DNA of 64,000 nucleotides from Plasmodiophora brassicae (taxonomy: Eukaryota > Endomyxa: Phytomyxea > Phytomyxea > Plasmodiophorida): the NCBI GenBank assembly GCA_036867785.1, contig CP145411.1, positions 496,001 through 560,000 on the forward strand, in the 5' to 3' direction. Positions 55,023 through 64,000 of the stretch are shown here, piece by piece. The notes under the pieces are model-generated. The model did no database searches and was not told where the DNA came from. It saw only the letters and a list, made by a program, of their open reading frames with translations. Each line of letters starts with the position of its first letter. The stretch's first letter is position 1. A program made the translations under genes and the position numbers.

Positions 55023-55593
55023 ACATGCCCCCTCCTGGCATTCTCCATACAGACGTCTAACATGACGCCAGCAGTGGCCGTCGTCCTATAGCCCAAGACT
55101 GCGCGTCGATCATCAGGTGCAACTGCCGCGGCGCCAGGGCTCAACGGCCGGCGCGGGTGCGTCTAAAAACGTGTCATGTGCGGCGCCATTTCAAGCGTCA
55201 CCCCAGATTGGTCATCCCATCGCCAACCAAAGGTCGTCGTTGGCCGCTCCGGGCCCATCCCGCTGCCGCCTGTCAGCTCGTCCGTCGGCGTTCGCGAGCG
55301 TCGTCGAATTTCGCCGACTGTTGGGGCGCACGCGTTCGCATAACGCGCGCAGGGCTGTTGTTGTCCACACGTGGCATGGGTCGACCCGTACGACAGGCGA
55401 GCAAGACCGCTCGCCCGCGTGTCGTCCGCGTCTCTAGCCGTGTGTACCGTCGTGTTCAGGCACGGTTTCAAGCCGGGGCCGCGTTCGTTCGTGTCCAAGG
55501 TGAGGCGCCGCGCGATGGGGTTGCCACGGTGGCTTGTACTGAGAGAGACGCGCCCCAGGGGTCGGTGTCTTCGCCCGTCAGGGTCGGCATGTC
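55023..55593. other. Intergenic or unresolved 5' part of the MYND gene
   Basis: Open frames on the plus strand have Arg-rich composition. No motif is visible. The MYND gene start may lie here. Confidence 0.35.
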
Positions 55594-55991
55594 ATGTGCC
55601 TGGATTCAGGGAGGAAGATGCGCCCGATGCCAACGGACAGCAAGGCGGTGCAGGCGTCGTGGAGTGTCCGGTTCGTGGGGCGCACCAAGACGATGCTGAC
55701 GCCGGCCGTCTTCATGATTCGGCTCGTGCTTCAAGGTCGTCCTCGTCGTCAGCACCGCATGCACAGGTGTGCATTCTGTGGACGGTGCGCACCATCCCTG
55801 GCTGTTTGCGGTCGTTGTCGCTCGGCACGATGTAAGCTGGCGCGTTGCGATACCATAACGCGTTGCTGATTCGGCGGGTTCGTCTAGACTGTAACCAGCA
55901 GTGCCAGGTGTCACATTGGGTGGAACATAGGCTACGCTGCACGCCACCATCCGAAAGAGATACCACCGCGTCTCGACGTGTCGACAAGTAG
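55594..55991 (+). CDS. MYND zinc-finger protein, 5' end uncertain
   Basis: Two exons, (55594)-55831 and 55888-55991, with a 56-base intron. The C-terminal part is a MYND finger: CAFCGRC, CGRC, RYCNQQCQ, HWVEHRLRC. The intron interrupts it at the Tyr codon. MYND fingers mediate protein contacts in chromatin regulators and SMYD proteins. There is no room for a SET domain here, so this is a short MYND protein. The start is arbitrary: several in-frame ATGs at 55594, 55618 and 55627 are possible, and an upstream exon may exist. Confidence 0.6.
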
Positions 55992-56205
55992 TCGTGGATC
56001 GAGGAGCGAACTCGTGTCTTGGTTTTCGGCGACCAAGTCGGTGGGCGCAGCATATAAAGTGACTAACAAACTGGGAGACGCTTGCTTACTCTCGCCCTGG
56101 CATGGCCGGTTGGCGATTGGGCTGGGCCTCCTACATACAGCGACTAGTCCCAGTGGTAGAATACCGGTGTAGCCCGGTGGATCGGGTTGCTCACAGCCTG
56201 GAACG

Positions 56206-56907
56206 ATGGCGTACTGGTTGGTCATCACGCTGGCGGTGCTCAGCGGCGCGGACGCGTTCCCGATCCCGTTTAGCAGTTGTGCAGGGAACCAGGCTGATGA
56301 CGCGTCCCGCCTTGTGATCAAATCCGTCCGCGCCATTTGACGCCTGCCCTACGCCACCTCGTTGAACGATGAATGCAGATTGACATCTCGCCGTATCCCG
56401 TGAAGCCTGGTGGGTCGGCGCTGGCCAACATCGGCCTGTCCATCAAGAAGAAGGTGGACCATGGCAGCCACTACGACCTGAAGGTACATCGGCCTGCGAA
56501 CCGCGCTGAACGGGCAAATAACCGCGCCGTTCGATTAGATCTACATGGACAAGTACGAGCTCGTACACGAAAGCGGCGACCTGTGCGCGCTCAGCGCCAC
56601 CTTCACGTGCCCGAAGGACGCCGATGACAGCGCCGTTCTTCAGTATAAGTTCCAGTTTCCCAGAGTCCCGTTCGCCGGCAGCCTTCGCCTTCATCTAATG
56701 ATTTGGAACCAGAACAACCAGGAGCGTACGTCCACATCGATATTACAGGAACGCTGTATGGTGGAATTGAATACTGCTGCAGTCTGCTGTGTCGACTTCT
56801 CGATCGACGTGAGGCTGGTCGACGGCAAGACCGTGATGGTGGAGAAGGACTACCTGATGGAAGAGGTGCAGAAGCTTATCGACGAGTACAGCGGCGCTGA
56901 TATGTAG
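56206..56907 (+). CDS. ML-domain lipid-binding protein (NPC2-like), secreted, 178 aa
   Basis: Four exons: 56206-56325, 56379-56483, 56539-56725 and 56783-56907. Introns are 53, 55 and 57 bases. A signal peptide (MAYWLVITLAVLSGADAF) comes first. The ML fold follows: PFSSCAG, IDISPYPVKPGGSALANIGL, a Tyr-rich strand, DLCALSATFTCPKD and VPFAGSLRLHLMIWNQNNQE. It ends with ELCCVDFSIDV. Cysteines fit the MD-2-related lipid-recognition pattern found in NPC2 and fungal PG/PI transfer proteins. It likely moves sterols or phospholipids in the lumen of lysosome or vacuole. The C-terminal 35 residues after the ML domain are an extension. Confidence 0.82.
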
Positions 56908-57017
56908 AACGGTCGTTGGTGCTGCTTCTCGCCCACGTGATGTCTATACAACGCCTCGTGATTACGAATACGTGTGCACACCGACACCGTCGTAGAAGAA
57001 GGTACCCTCGTTGTATT

Positions 57018-58589
57018 CTATGCGCCGGCCGAGCCTAGTTTCAGATGTTTGCCAAGATCACCAGCGTTGATTTTGCAGAGCATCTCAACGACCGTCACCG
57101 AGATCAGGTCGAACTTGACATCTTCCTGTCTCTGCGTCGTTAGATCCTTGATCTTGACCCGGCAGTCCCTGATCTCGTCCTCGCCAATGACAATGGCAAC
57201 TTGGGCGCCGACTTTCGATGCCCACCGAAACATGGACTGGGCGGATGTATGCTCAAAGCGCTGGACGACCGTGAGACTCTCCGTCCGAAGGTTTCGGCAT
57301 ATCGCCATTGCCAAGTTCTCCCCATGCGAGCTGAGGACCACAACAGCAACCTCGGGTTTCGACACAGGAGCAACGATCTTCGGCTACAATCGGTACACGT
57401 CAGAACGGCACACGGCAACGGGGCACCAGATCCCAGCTGACATCGATGGCACTTTGCAGGAGGACGATTCGTTCAAGGCCGGCGGCCCATCCAACTGCAG
57501 GAACTGCGTTCCTCCAGCCGATCGCGAGACTTAGCTCGTTGTACCGGCCGCCAGCCAGCAATGTCATCTGCTGCTTGCCCAAGCAATCGTGCCGGTCCTT
57601 GGCGACGAACTCGAATGTCGTATCGCCGTAGTAATCCAGGCCCCGTACAAGTCGATGGTCATACTCGTGCTGAATGTCGAGAAGGTGAAGGATATTCAGA
57701 ATACGATTGAACGATGCCCTGCTGGCCTCGCCGATGAACGACTGCGCTCAGGGTCGTCAGACCCGACGTCAGGCAGATGGATCTAGAACGAACCTCTAAG
57801 CGGGGGGCGTCTCGCAAAGCGGCAATGTCGTGCTTGTCATTGGAATCCAGAATGCGCATGACGTGGCCGCGTTCTAAACGTTCCTGGCTCCTCTCGCTCA
57901 GCTCGCCGGCGATCGGTCGAAGATACTCGGTTAACGCCTCCGAGAAACCTGACATCACCACACGCGTCACGGGTTGGCTGGAACCAGTGCAACGGGAACG
58001 CCCAACGAACTGGATCGTGCGGCGGGGCACCCGAGGCAGTTGATCTTCAGCGTGACATGGTCGCGAACGCCGAGAAAGACCAGGCATCGGTGGGCCATCT
58101 CGATCAGCTCGGCATCGGCAAGCGGGCTGGTCTCATTGAGGTGCTCGACGCCGAACTGGCTGAACTGCCGAAACCGCCCTGCTTGTGGGCGCTCGTGCCT
58201 GAACATCGGCCCACAGTACATGATACGCTTGTTGACCTCGGCGATACGATCGCCACCATGGTGCAACGATGCGCGTAGGGCGCCGGCAGTCCCCTATGCC
58301 AGCACACGCGTTCAGAGCTTGAATACTTTGAAACACAGCAGGGTACCTCGGGGCGTAGAACGAGTTGTTCCTCATCCATCGTTGCGTCTAATGCGAACAG
58401 TTCTTTGCTGGCAACCGTATCACCATTGGCACGGTCGAACAACGAGCGGCGTTCGCAGACCGGCAGGTACACCGGTTTGAAACCGTACAGCTGCACGAGC
58501 GTTCGAAACCCGGCCTCGACATTCATCAGCGCGGCGCCATCCACAGCGAGCGCATCGCGAAACCCTCGTGCCGCACGAACCGTGGCCAT
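57018..58589 (-). CDS. HARS: Histidyl-tRNA synthetase, 453 aa
   Basis: Five exons: 58589-58347, 58293-58011, 57948-57794, 57741-57427 and 57383-57018. Introns are 43-62 bases. The class II core shows RGFRD, VYLPVCERRSLFDRANGD and LRPEGTAGALRASL (motif 2 start). It also shows MYCGPMFRHERPQAGRFRQF, the histidine A motif RGLDYYGDTTFEFV, the histidine B motif LLAGGRYNEL and GLERIVLL. The anticodon-binding domain follows (PEVAVVVLSSHGENLAMAI). The start at 58589 aligns with bacterial-type enzymes (about 420-460 aa). No WHEP domain is seen, which suggests a mitochondrial or bacterial-type form. It diverges from the VMA21-like gene by 115 bases. Confidence 0.92.
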
Positions 58590-58704
58590 GCGCTTCGCAA
58601 AGCCGCAAATAGGGCGCGGGCATACCGTATCTGTTGTGGAGCCTGCCTGTCCCGCACCATGACGTGCCTATTCTAAATGCCGGCCGATATTACGCATTTG
58701 CATC

Positions 58705-58980
58705 ATGGTGGGGCGCGCGTCTGACGTGCACGTCCTCCCGCTGCTGAAATTCGCTGTCGGAACCGTGTGCATGGTCCCAGCGACGGTCCTGGTTCTGGCC
58801 GGGGCGCAGACGTCCGTGTCCGTGTCGAACGGGGTCGCGTTCGCCGCGTTCGCTGCCGGAGCCGTCCTGATGTGCGCGACGGCATCGTCCGTCATCGGCA
58901 GCCTGGAGCGCGTCGCACGACTGACGAAACGCGGGCGCCGCGCCGCGGCCAACGGCTCATCCCGCGTTGCAGCTGCCTGA
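58705..58980 (+). CDS. Two-TM small protein, VMA21-like, 91 aa
   Basis: A single exon with ATG 58705. Two hydrophobic segments (FAVGTVCMVPATVLVLAG and GVAFAAFAAGAVLMCATA) are joined by a short polar loop and followed by a basic tail (RLTKRGRRAAANGSS). Size and topology fit VMA21, the ER chaperone for assembly of the V-ATPase membrane sector. The loop and tail lack strong sequence identity, so another small two-TM family is possible. Confidence 0.45.
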   Translation: MVGRASDVHVLPLLKFAVGTVCMVPATVLVLAGAQTSVSVSNGVAFAAFAAGAVLMCATASSVIGSLERVARLTKRGRRAAANGSSRVAAA

Positions 58981-59181
58981 CCGAGCAACAACAGAACAAT
59001 GAAAATGAAAACGGGGCAGTCAACGCGGTTTTCTGCTGCTGCCCTTTTCACCGACTGCGGTTGACTGGCGAGTGGCGACTGCGTCTGACTTGACGCTGCG
59101 CGGCGTGCTGGGGTGCAGTTCCGCACCACGGACATTACGACGTGCGGCTCCTCCTGCGGGCATCGGGGATCGGTCCCGGCC

Positions 59182-60526
59182 ATGATGAGTGTGATGATGA
59201 GGGAGCGAGAGACGGGCGCGTCCCGGCGTTGCATGTACGAGCGGGTGCCGCGGCGCCTCTGCCTGTCGTTGAGGTCGGTCCTGGGCGCCGATCATCCGTT
59301 GCTGCGCGAGGTGTCGCTTGGGTTCACCGGCTGCGGTCGGTTCCTGATCTCGTACAAGGTCGTTGTGTCGTCGGGGACGCTGCAGTACGTTTTGAACTTC
59401 TGGGACTGCCACGACCCGCATGATGTGCAGCTTTTCGTGAGTAGTCGCGTGTTTGCCAGTGCTGTCTTCGACTATGACCCTGTCCTGCCATCCGATAATG
59501 CCTTGGGCGCCGTCCTTGACCACAATCTCTCCGTTACCGTTGTGCAACCTGCGGATCACAGCTGTATTGTCGCTCTTGGATATTTCCGCCAACCGACGCC
59601 AGAGCAAACTCGGTTGAACTTTATCAGTATCATCCCCAGCACGTTCGATCCGACAGCTCCTCCATGTGCATTCCATTTCACATTGCAGAGTTATTATCCG
59701 CATTTCGAACTGGATCAGTCTAGCGGCGTTATCCACCCGATCGGGCAGGATGGGTCGGCCACTTTCCGGGTTGTTATTGACTGTTCGATTGCCATACGCT
59801 ACTTTTCGTTCACGATAGCGACTGGTGTCGAACCGCCAGCGCCTGGCACGATGTGGCCTGCTTCGTCGTAGGTATCTCATCGTACTGTCGCAGAGGCCGA
59901 CCTCTGATTTGTGGCAGTGTAGTAAGGTTCTTCTCCGAGCCGAAATTCCTGATCGACCCACTGTACACTCGTCCTTGCTCTCCGTCTCCGAAAGTGTCCT
60001 TCATTAAGTTTACGGCTGCGCCAACAGGATTTGAACCTGAACACTTCCTCGGTGAGAGAATAGCGAACCACAATCGTAGTGGAAGAGTCGTTCTCTTACG
60101 CGACTATAGCCTGCATCTATTGAAGACGGCTCCTTTCAGTATGTATGCGTTTGGAACGCAGTGGCGGTATCGTGACATGCAAATACAGGCAGTAGCATCG
60201 TGGCCGTTCTCGTGGCGAACTTGACGCAAGGCCCATCCAAGAAGCTGTGTCTGTTCACGTTGTCACTAGACTTCTGCACAAGTAAGCTATGCGGGTACAA
60301 GCAGTGTCCGAATCCCCTCACTCCGCCGCTTGTAGAATCCATTGAGATGCTGCCACAAGGTGGAGATCAGGAGATCTTAGATCGTGTTCGACAGCAGTTG
60401 TCGTCGAACTTCCCTCCCGCGCTTGAAATTGGCTCTCGGTACTGTTCGTCGCTGAAGGATATGTTAGATCAACGTGTCGTACGCGGTCGCAGAGCAGCAC
60501 AGTATGGCTTTGTCGGGGTGGTCTGA
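59182..60526 (+). CDS. DCAF15-like substrate receptor (CUL4-DDB1), 396 aa
   Basis: Four exons: 59182-59867, 59918-60191, 60242-60281 and 60336-60526. Introns are 50, 50 and 54 bases. The N-terminal part has VPRRLCLSLRSVLG ... REVSLGFTGCGRFLISYK and a beta-rich core (VLNFWDCHDPHDVQLFVSS, AFHFTLQSYYPHFELD). It matches the pattern of DCAF15, whose N-terminus binds DDB1. The later exons (KVSFIKFTAAPTGFEP, VVLLRDYSLHLLK) fit less clearly and also recall DET1. DCAF15 recruits substrates such as RBM39 to CUL4-DDB1 ubiquitin ligase in animals. Start is the ATG at 59182, the first in a cluster of four. The short third exon is the weakest part. Confidence 0.5.
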
Positions 60527-61938
60527 TTCACACTCTCAGTTGTGCGTAGGGAATGCGTTACTCATCTGTGTAATTCGCCTGTGCTCAATGGCCGCTCACG
60601 TCAGTACCTGCTGAATCCTGTATACCCTTTTGCATTCCTTGCATATACATAATCATGCCAGTAGTCTTAGCCATGGGACGAAACATCGCCCAACCGGGCC
60701 GTGGGCCCCCCTGAGCCCTGTCCGAGATCATGTTCGACGCGCTCTTGTCGGTTCGACAATACTTCAGTCTCGACGTTCACCATGGTGTTAGTGTTGAAGG
60801 CAACGATCATCAGAAGGATAATCCAGTCCTGGACTCGTCCGGCAGAACAATGCGACGAGGAAGTAGCGGCTGCCTCGGAGCCAGAAGCTAGCAAGCACGT
60901 CCGTACGACTGCCAATGGATCAGGTGTCGGATGCACGAAATGGGGCCGGAACGCTGTGTGTTCGTTGCTGTAGTGACACTCGACACGGGCAGGCAACGGG
61001 GCTGTGACTGGCCATCTTGCCACTTCCATACAGACAAAAGCAAAGTACCATTCGGTTCACAGCCAGGGACCCCATCCCATAGATGGTGTAGGACGTATTG
61101 CTCTTATCAGCTAAACAACCAGGCAATGGAAGCCGTCGACCGCCTGAAAGATTTGGACTACCACTTCATGGCCGGGCATCGTGAGATAGAACACGTGAAG
61201 AAGCGCATGTAACGCGCACGAAAACCAGACTCTCGTCACAGTTCCTGGCGCCAATGCTTGAGTTTATCAACAGGTTTGTCTCTGGGTCCAGGTATCCGGC
61301 CCTGAACTGCTGGCGTTTACCTCCATCGAGCTTGACCTGTGCTACTACGTAATGCTCGCCTGGGAAATACTTCGACAGAGGTCTCTAAACGCACAGGATA
61401 CCTGAGCAAGGCTCGCTACAGTGCACTTCTGAAAGCAGTACGCGGTCCTCAGAAGCGCTCAAACTCTGAAGAGCGAAACCTAACTCAGAAACACGATCCC
61501 GACGTTGCTCACGTCTTGGACGTCTTTAGGCATCTCAGTGCTTCAGTTTGTTAATTACATATAGTACCTGAATGGCCAACTATCAGCGCTGATGACGACC
61601 CACGAGATGGGCGTCACACGCGAAGCCAAGGTAGGCCAGCTGGAGCTACCGTGTTTCTCACGAATCCTGTGAAAGGGTAAGTGAATTATTCTAAAGCCTT
61701 GTACTCCAATGGTACAGTAATCTGCGGATAACGGGGCTGGTGTCATGCATTCCGGCAGGGTGTCATTAAGCTGGAATGATCAAACGCTGACAGTGCATGC
61801 ATGGATTAAGGGGTATGCTCGATGCGCGACTGTGTCAGGGAATACTAAGTTTGCCAAACTTCATCACCCGCATTTATCTGTTACTCAATCCTAGTGTACA
61901 TTAGATGACGCCTTGAGGAGTTATCCCTGGAAGGAAAG
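60527..61938. other. Unresolved coding fragments
   Basis: Possible exons are seen but not joined. On the minus strand, 61029-60667 has ATG 61029 and a TM-like IILLMIVAF (120 codons). On the plus strand, 61119-61212 (MEAVDRLKDLDYHFMAGHRE) and 61379-61553 (VSKRTGYLSKARYSALLKAV) look codon-like, hydrophilic and helical. No family is recognised, and no splice pattern closes convincingly. At least one small gene is likely here. Confidence 0.3.
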
Positions 61939-62499
61939 CTAGGCGACTTCGCCTACGACAACCCAGTCACCATCGGTCTCATTGCTCTCGTAGCATGCCT
62001 CCGCTGAACATGACCCGTTCTTGGACGATTTGGGGGGGTTCGCGTGGCGCGGCCGAACACGATGACCCGCGTGGCCATCGAGGATCAAACGTAACATGCA
62101 CATTGTCTTGATGTCGTTGTACATCTTGTCCAGCCTGTCGCTTTGCGCGTAGCATCCCATGTTGGATTGATATTTCGCCCCCGGATCGCTAATCAGATGC
62201 TGACCACGACCTTCGCGAGCGACAGGCCAAGTTCGGTGACGGCCAGCTGCTGAGTCAGTGATCCCACCGGTACTGCCCCACTTATTTGGATTCTTCAAAG
62301 CTTCCTGGCCGCGAGGGATGTCGCTTGATGACGGACCGATAGACATCATTATTCCAGGGCGCTTGAAGCGGCATCGCGAAGGCGATCGGTAAGCGTCGTC
62401 GTACGGCGTACGAATACGATGCGGAACGCTCGTGGCGCTACCACAGAACACGATGACAGCAATCCAGACGATCCAGACTTGAGAACTCCCCAGAGACAT
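61939..62499 (-). CDS. Secreted protein of unknown function, 186 aa
   Basis: The ATG at 62499 gives a signal peptide (SSQVWIVWIAVIVFCGSATS). The mature part is Gly/Ser/Arg-rich in its first 90 residues, with a helix near DRLDKMYNDIKTMCMLRLIL and a few cysteines. There is no TM segment after the signal and no recognised domain. The ORF is open for 76 more codons upstream, but those are unlike a protein start. A single-exon secreted protein in such an organism could be an effector or a wall protein; this is inference. Confidence 0.5.
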   Translation of the reverse strand: MSLGSSQVWIVWIAVIVFCGSATSVPHRIRTPYDDAYRSPSRCRFKRPGIMMSIGPSSSDIPRGQEALKNPNKWGSTGGITDSAAGRHRTWPVAREGRGQHLISDPGAKYQSNMGCYAQSDRLDKMYNDIKTMCMLRLILDGHAGHRVRPRHANPPKSSKNGSCSAEACYESNETDGDWVVVGEVA

Positions 62500-62976
62500 C
62501 GATCGACTCAACAAGAAACGCGTCAGGCCTTCAGCGGTCTGCGCGGCACCCCGCGCGCGTTCAGGGCCCGGTTTTACAAATTGGCTCGCCTGCGCGGCTC
62601 GGGCAGAGCACAGTGCGATGTCGCAGGTCAACTGTGTTCCATACTCGTGCAGCCTATTCGCAATGATACTGAACGGGCGATGGTTGGTTGTCAAATGAAA
62701 GATCATCTGTCGTCGCGGTCGTGACACCGGAGGGCACTTCTACAGGTGTCGCCAAACAGACACTGTTGCATAACCACAATGGAACGCAATACCTATTTCG
62801 GTTTCGAATGACATCCACCATGGTTCAGAAGGGCATGGCAGTTCGCAGCTGACACTTGTGGCATGACACTGAAAGTCGAGAGTCGACGGCCTTTACGAAG
62901 ACTTGTAGGAGTGTAGGACAGGTTTCGCGAAAGCCGCGCTTGCCGAGTTGCAGAAGTCCGTACGCTCTCTGTCGCG

Positions 62977-63682
62977 ATGGCGTCTGCTGACGACAACGTC
63001 GTGCCGCCACTAGACCTGACTGACACGTTGGCAATCAAGCATGTGCTGGACGACCAAGCCGTCCTGGTTGGGGAATTGGGATTTGTGATTTATACAGGGC
63101 CCGTTACTGATCGGTCGATATCTGCCGTAGTTTATCACGCAGAAGGGATACGAGGAGGACTACGTTCCGTTCGCGTTGAACTCTGTAATCTCCGTCATTG
63201 CTGTCGTATTGGCAGTTGTTGGGCATTTCCTGGAGTTCCCCGGCAAACGGATGTATGTGATCCTCTGTGTGGCTGGATTCGCCGTATGTGTCGGGCTCCT
63301 CAACTTCTTGAAAATGCATTATGGGAAGAACTGCTTGCTGTCAACGAAGCCTCGAACTGTATATCATGTCGCATTTCCTACTTGCAATGTTCAACTCACG
63401 TTTCATTAGTCTCGCACACCAGATCAAATTCAACAACTTGGGAAGGTCGCTCCAGGACTGTCCTTGTCGTCTGAGATGCCTCGCTTGCAACCGATGTACA
63501 CTGTGAGCATTTGCAGTCGCCCTTACGCGCAAGCGACCAAGGTCCTCGAGCCGATCACGAAGGAGCTGTCTGTTTTCGAGTTCTTCACTGTTGACGGGCA
63601 GTTCCTCCAGGTCAAGTTCTTTGATCGGCTCAACGAGGTTCTGGAGCTGTATCACGCATCTGCATCGAAGAAGACAAAATGA
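62977..63682 (+). CDS. SPCS2: Signal peptidase complex subunit 2 (SPC25), 196 aa
   Basis: Three exons: 62977-63066, 63131-63358 and 63410-63682. Introns are 64 and 51 bases. Conserved parts are the N-terminal IKHVLDDQAV, QKGYEEDYVPFALNSVISVI with the first TM, EFPGKRMYVILCVAGFAVCV with the second TM, and the C-terminal PMYTVSICSRP ... ELSVFEFFTVDGQFLQVKFF. It is a two-TM ER subunit that helps the complex reach the translocon. Start is the ATG at 62977 (CGATGG). Confidence 0.9.
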
Positions 63683-64000
63683 TGCTTTCTTTCCCAGCTA
63701 ATACACGTGCATTTCACTCGGCCAGTTCGCATGAGCCCAGTCATAGGTGCACAACAACAGTACTAAGGTCCTCGGCGTGGATTGGCGGTTAGGAGGTACG
63801 CATGGCGTGGGTCCGGCGCAGGCTCTAACGGGCTACGTATCTGCACGCTCCGTCACCGCCGAGACCTACTCCTGGACGCCTGGATAATAAGGTTGGATCC
63901 AATAAGCTGATGCCAGATGGAGTGCACGACTATAGTCGTGTACTGTTGACCGTTCATAGGGCGTCTGCTAATCGGAGCCGACCTTATCATCCAGGCTTCC
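63683..64000. other. 3' flank, no feature seen
   Basis: No ORF or RNA gene recognised up to the window end. Confidence 0.4.

Noticed and set aside
55932-56336. Minus-strand ORF of 134 codons
   Set aside because: Overlaps the signal-peptide exon of the ML-domain gene, has no motif, and its composition is that of an antisense shadow.
60010-60090. tRNA-like B box (GGTTCAAATCC) on the minus strand
   Set aside because: No matching 5' acceptor strand, A box or anticodon arm. The stretch lies inside a splice-consistent exon of the DCAF15-like gene, where it encodes AAPTGFEPEH.
1-64000. CRISPR array, operon or bacterial ribosome binding sites
   Set aside because: Spliceosomal introns throughout; no regularly spaced direct repeats.

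Overview
This window is nuclear DNA from a unicellular eukaryote with a compact genome. More than 80 introns could be placed from protein homology and reading-frame closure. Almost all are GT-AG and 43-77 bases long, and neighbouring genes are usually 50-420 bases apart in mixed orientation. The gene content (ATR, FANCD2, FACT subunit, CFIm25, eL36, HisRS, SPCS2) is general eukaryotic. A secreted chitin deacetylase with two chitin-binding domains, short introns and moderately high GC would fit a plasmodiophorid (Rhizaria) or a chytrid-like fungus. The lineage is an inference and cannot be settled from this sequence.

The window has two compartments. Bases 1 to about 24,000 are an accessory region built of broken transposons and lineage-specific genes. 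It holds two inverted copies of a MULE-like transposase fragment, one split by an 807-bp Tc1/mariner-type element with perfect 26-bp terminal inverted repeats and a TA duplication. It also holds a tyrosine recombinase gene (Crypton-like) split by a 3.6-kb CACTA-type element whose removal restores the frame. Further pieces are Gag and reverse transcriptase fragments of a Ty3/Gypsy-like retroelement, arranged as palindromes, and several other fold-back repeats. The same region carries a RING-H2 gene present as two inverted copies, a duplicated 110-residue ORF, a tandem pair of signal-peptide membrane proteins, a six-TM protein and the chitin deacetylase.

Bases 24,135-64,000 are gene-dense and largely free of transposons. 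In order: glutamate decarboxylase (-), N6-adenine-type methyltransferase (-), AIG1/ADTRP-like membrane protein (-), Pob3/SSRP1 (+), a methyltransferase-like/TPR protein (+), an EF-hand protein (-), an ADIP/Msd1-like coiled-coil protein (+), CFIm25 (-), full-length ATR (+), eL36 (-), a CCCH/CCHC zinc-finger protein (-), a coiled-coil protein (-), a pseudokinase with a long disordered tail (-), FANCD2 (+), a MYND protein (+), an ML-domain secreted lipid-binding protein (+), HisRS (-), a VMA21-like protein (+), a DCAF15-like protein (+), a secreted protein (-) and SPCS2 (+).

Functional links: ATR and FANCD2 (checkpoint kinase and its Fanconi-pathway substrate) lie 5.1 kb apart. Several genes serve the secretory route (SPCS2, ML protein, VMA21-like, chitin deacetylase). 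Others serve RNA and chromatin work (CFIm25, FACT, zinc-finger protein). All exon coordinates were worked out by hand and checked only for frame closure and family similarity.
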